From Saprospiraceae bacterium (GTDB lineage: Bacteria; Bacteroidota; Bacteroidia; Chitinophagales; Saprospiraceae), in NCBI GenBank assembly GCA_028285085.1, contig JANQQI010000109.1, positions 62,001 to 126,000 on the forward strand: a stretch of DNA of 64,000 bases, read 5' to 3'. Below, in pieces: positions 63,637 through 64,000 of the stretch. A program made the translations under genes and the position numbers. The notes under the pieces were generated by a model. It was not told where the DNA came from and searched no databases. It saw only the letters and a program-made list of their open reading frames with translations. Position 1 is the first letter of the stretch; each line of letters begins with the position of its first letter.

Positions 63637-64000
63637 ATGCATTGGAAACATTTCCTTTGGTGCGCGATCTTAATTAGTTACAGCGTACAAGCTCAAGAGC
63701 TGATCCTACACTCTCCTAACCACGAAACCAGCATTAAAATCCAACTGACGGACCGCATTTACTATAGTGTACAGCATCGTGACGAAACGCTCCTGTGGTC
63801 ATCTCCGCTATCTATGACGCTTGCTGATGAGAAAGTACTCGGGGACCAACCACAGCTAAAAGATAGCTTACGCCGATCGACCAACCAACAATTAGCAACG
63901 GTCTGGGGCATCCGCGATACTATTCACGATCAATTTGAAGAATTAGAGCTCGTATTTCGCGACAACTACAGTTTGATCTTTCGGGCGTATGATGATGGCG
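63637..64000 (+). CDS. Glycoside hydrolase family 97 (N-terminal part)
   Basis: The first 121 codons of a protein that runs past the window end. A signal peptide ends near SYSVQAQ. The following sequence has ELILHSPNHETSIKIQL, YYSVQHRDETLLWSSPLSM, ELELVFRDNYSLIFRAYDDG, which is the GH97 N-terminal beta-sandwich pattern (as in SusB). GH97 enzymes are Ca-dependent exo-acting alpha-glucosidases or alpha-galactosidases in the periplasm. It is divergent from the DUF1080/PA14 gene across 178 AT-rich bases, with only a near-consensus -7 (TATCTTTT) seen. The active site lies outside the window. Confidence 0.85.
   Translation, partial: MHWKHFLWCAILISYSVQAQELILHSPNHETSIKIQLTDRIYYSVQHRDETLLWSSPLSMTLADEKVLGDQPQLKDSLRRSTNQQLATVWGIRDTIHDQFEELELVFRDNYSLIFRAYDDG

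Noticed and set aside
1..64000. CRISPR arrays, tRNA or rRNA genes, insertion sequences, toxin-antitoxin or phage defence genes
   Set aside because: No regularly spaced repeats, cloverleaf-like or rRNA sequence, or transposase/defence motifs were seen in the genes or gaps.

Overview
The window looks like a chromosomal segment from an aerobic, polysaccharide-using Bacteroidota bacterium, most likely of the Saprospiria (Lewinella/Haliscomenobacter-like) type. The support is: two SusC-like TonB-dependent receptors, a PorV/PorQ-family outer-membrane protein, a type IX secretion C-terminal domain, many lipoproteins with LxAC/LxSC lipoboxes, TAnnTTTG-type -7 promoter elements, a CarB without its allosteric domain, and kynurenine-pathway genes. 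The genus is an inference. I saw no rRNA, tRNA, CRISPR array, insertion sequence or phage gene.

Layout. 1-1.4 kb (minus): partial membrane glycosyltransferase behind 3-hydroxyanthranilate 3,4-dioxygenase. 1.5-8.1 kb (plus): seven tightly packed genes (non-canonical SDR, His-rich lipoprotein, methylmalonyl-CoA epimerase, TSUP permease, ABM-like protein, UvrD-type helicase-nuclease, DUF192 protein). 8.1-18 kb (minus): HIT protein and greA, then a PorV-like protein, a 1345-residue secreted protein and a TonB-dependent receptor. 18.4-25.6 kb: 2-hydroxyacid dehydrogenase, lipoprotein, carB, AMP nucleosidase and kynureninase. 25.6-29.2 kb: TonB-domain and TlpA-like proteins, HAD phosphatase, TMEM220-like protein. 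45-58 kb: housekeeping and mixed genes (DUF6435, SDR, proS, hydrolases, cysS, M28 peptidase, an aminomuconate-semialdehyde-type dehydrogenase, OmpA, a T9SS cargo, lipoproteins).

The most interesting part is two sugar loci. Locus A (31.8-44.8 kb, minus, seven genes, with a TonB receptor just downstream) encodes a ThuA/PQQ-type dehydrogenase/PKD/cytochrome c lipoprotein, a cytochrome c/PA14/beta-propeller/DUF1080 lipoprotein, an MFS transporter, two Gfo/Idh/MocA oxidoreductases, a separate DUF1080 lipoprotein and a TIM-barrel sugar isomerase/epimerase. Locus B (59.5-64 kb) encodes a DUF1080/PA14 protein, a related propeller fused to an azurin-like blue-copper domain, and, divergently, the start of a GH97 glycosidase. 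Both loci use the same modules (electron carrier, PA14, propeller, DUF1080) joined in different ways. Because DUF1080 is the 3-keto-glycoside hydrolase/lyase family and Gfo/Idh enzymes can oxidise sugars at C3, I infer an oxidative (3-keto) glycan-cleavage system wired to cell-surface or periplasmic electron carriers.

Kynurenine-pathway genes are scattered: 3-hydroxyanthranilate dioxygenase at 0.9 kb, kynureninase at 24.3 kb and an AMSDH/ALDH8-type dehydrogenase at 52.5 kb. Several starts were moved downstream of the longest reading frame because the longer version began with TTG or lacked a sensible N-terminus (mce, greA, carB, proS, the 29 kb receptor, the DUF6252-like lipoprotein, the DUF1080/PA14 protein).
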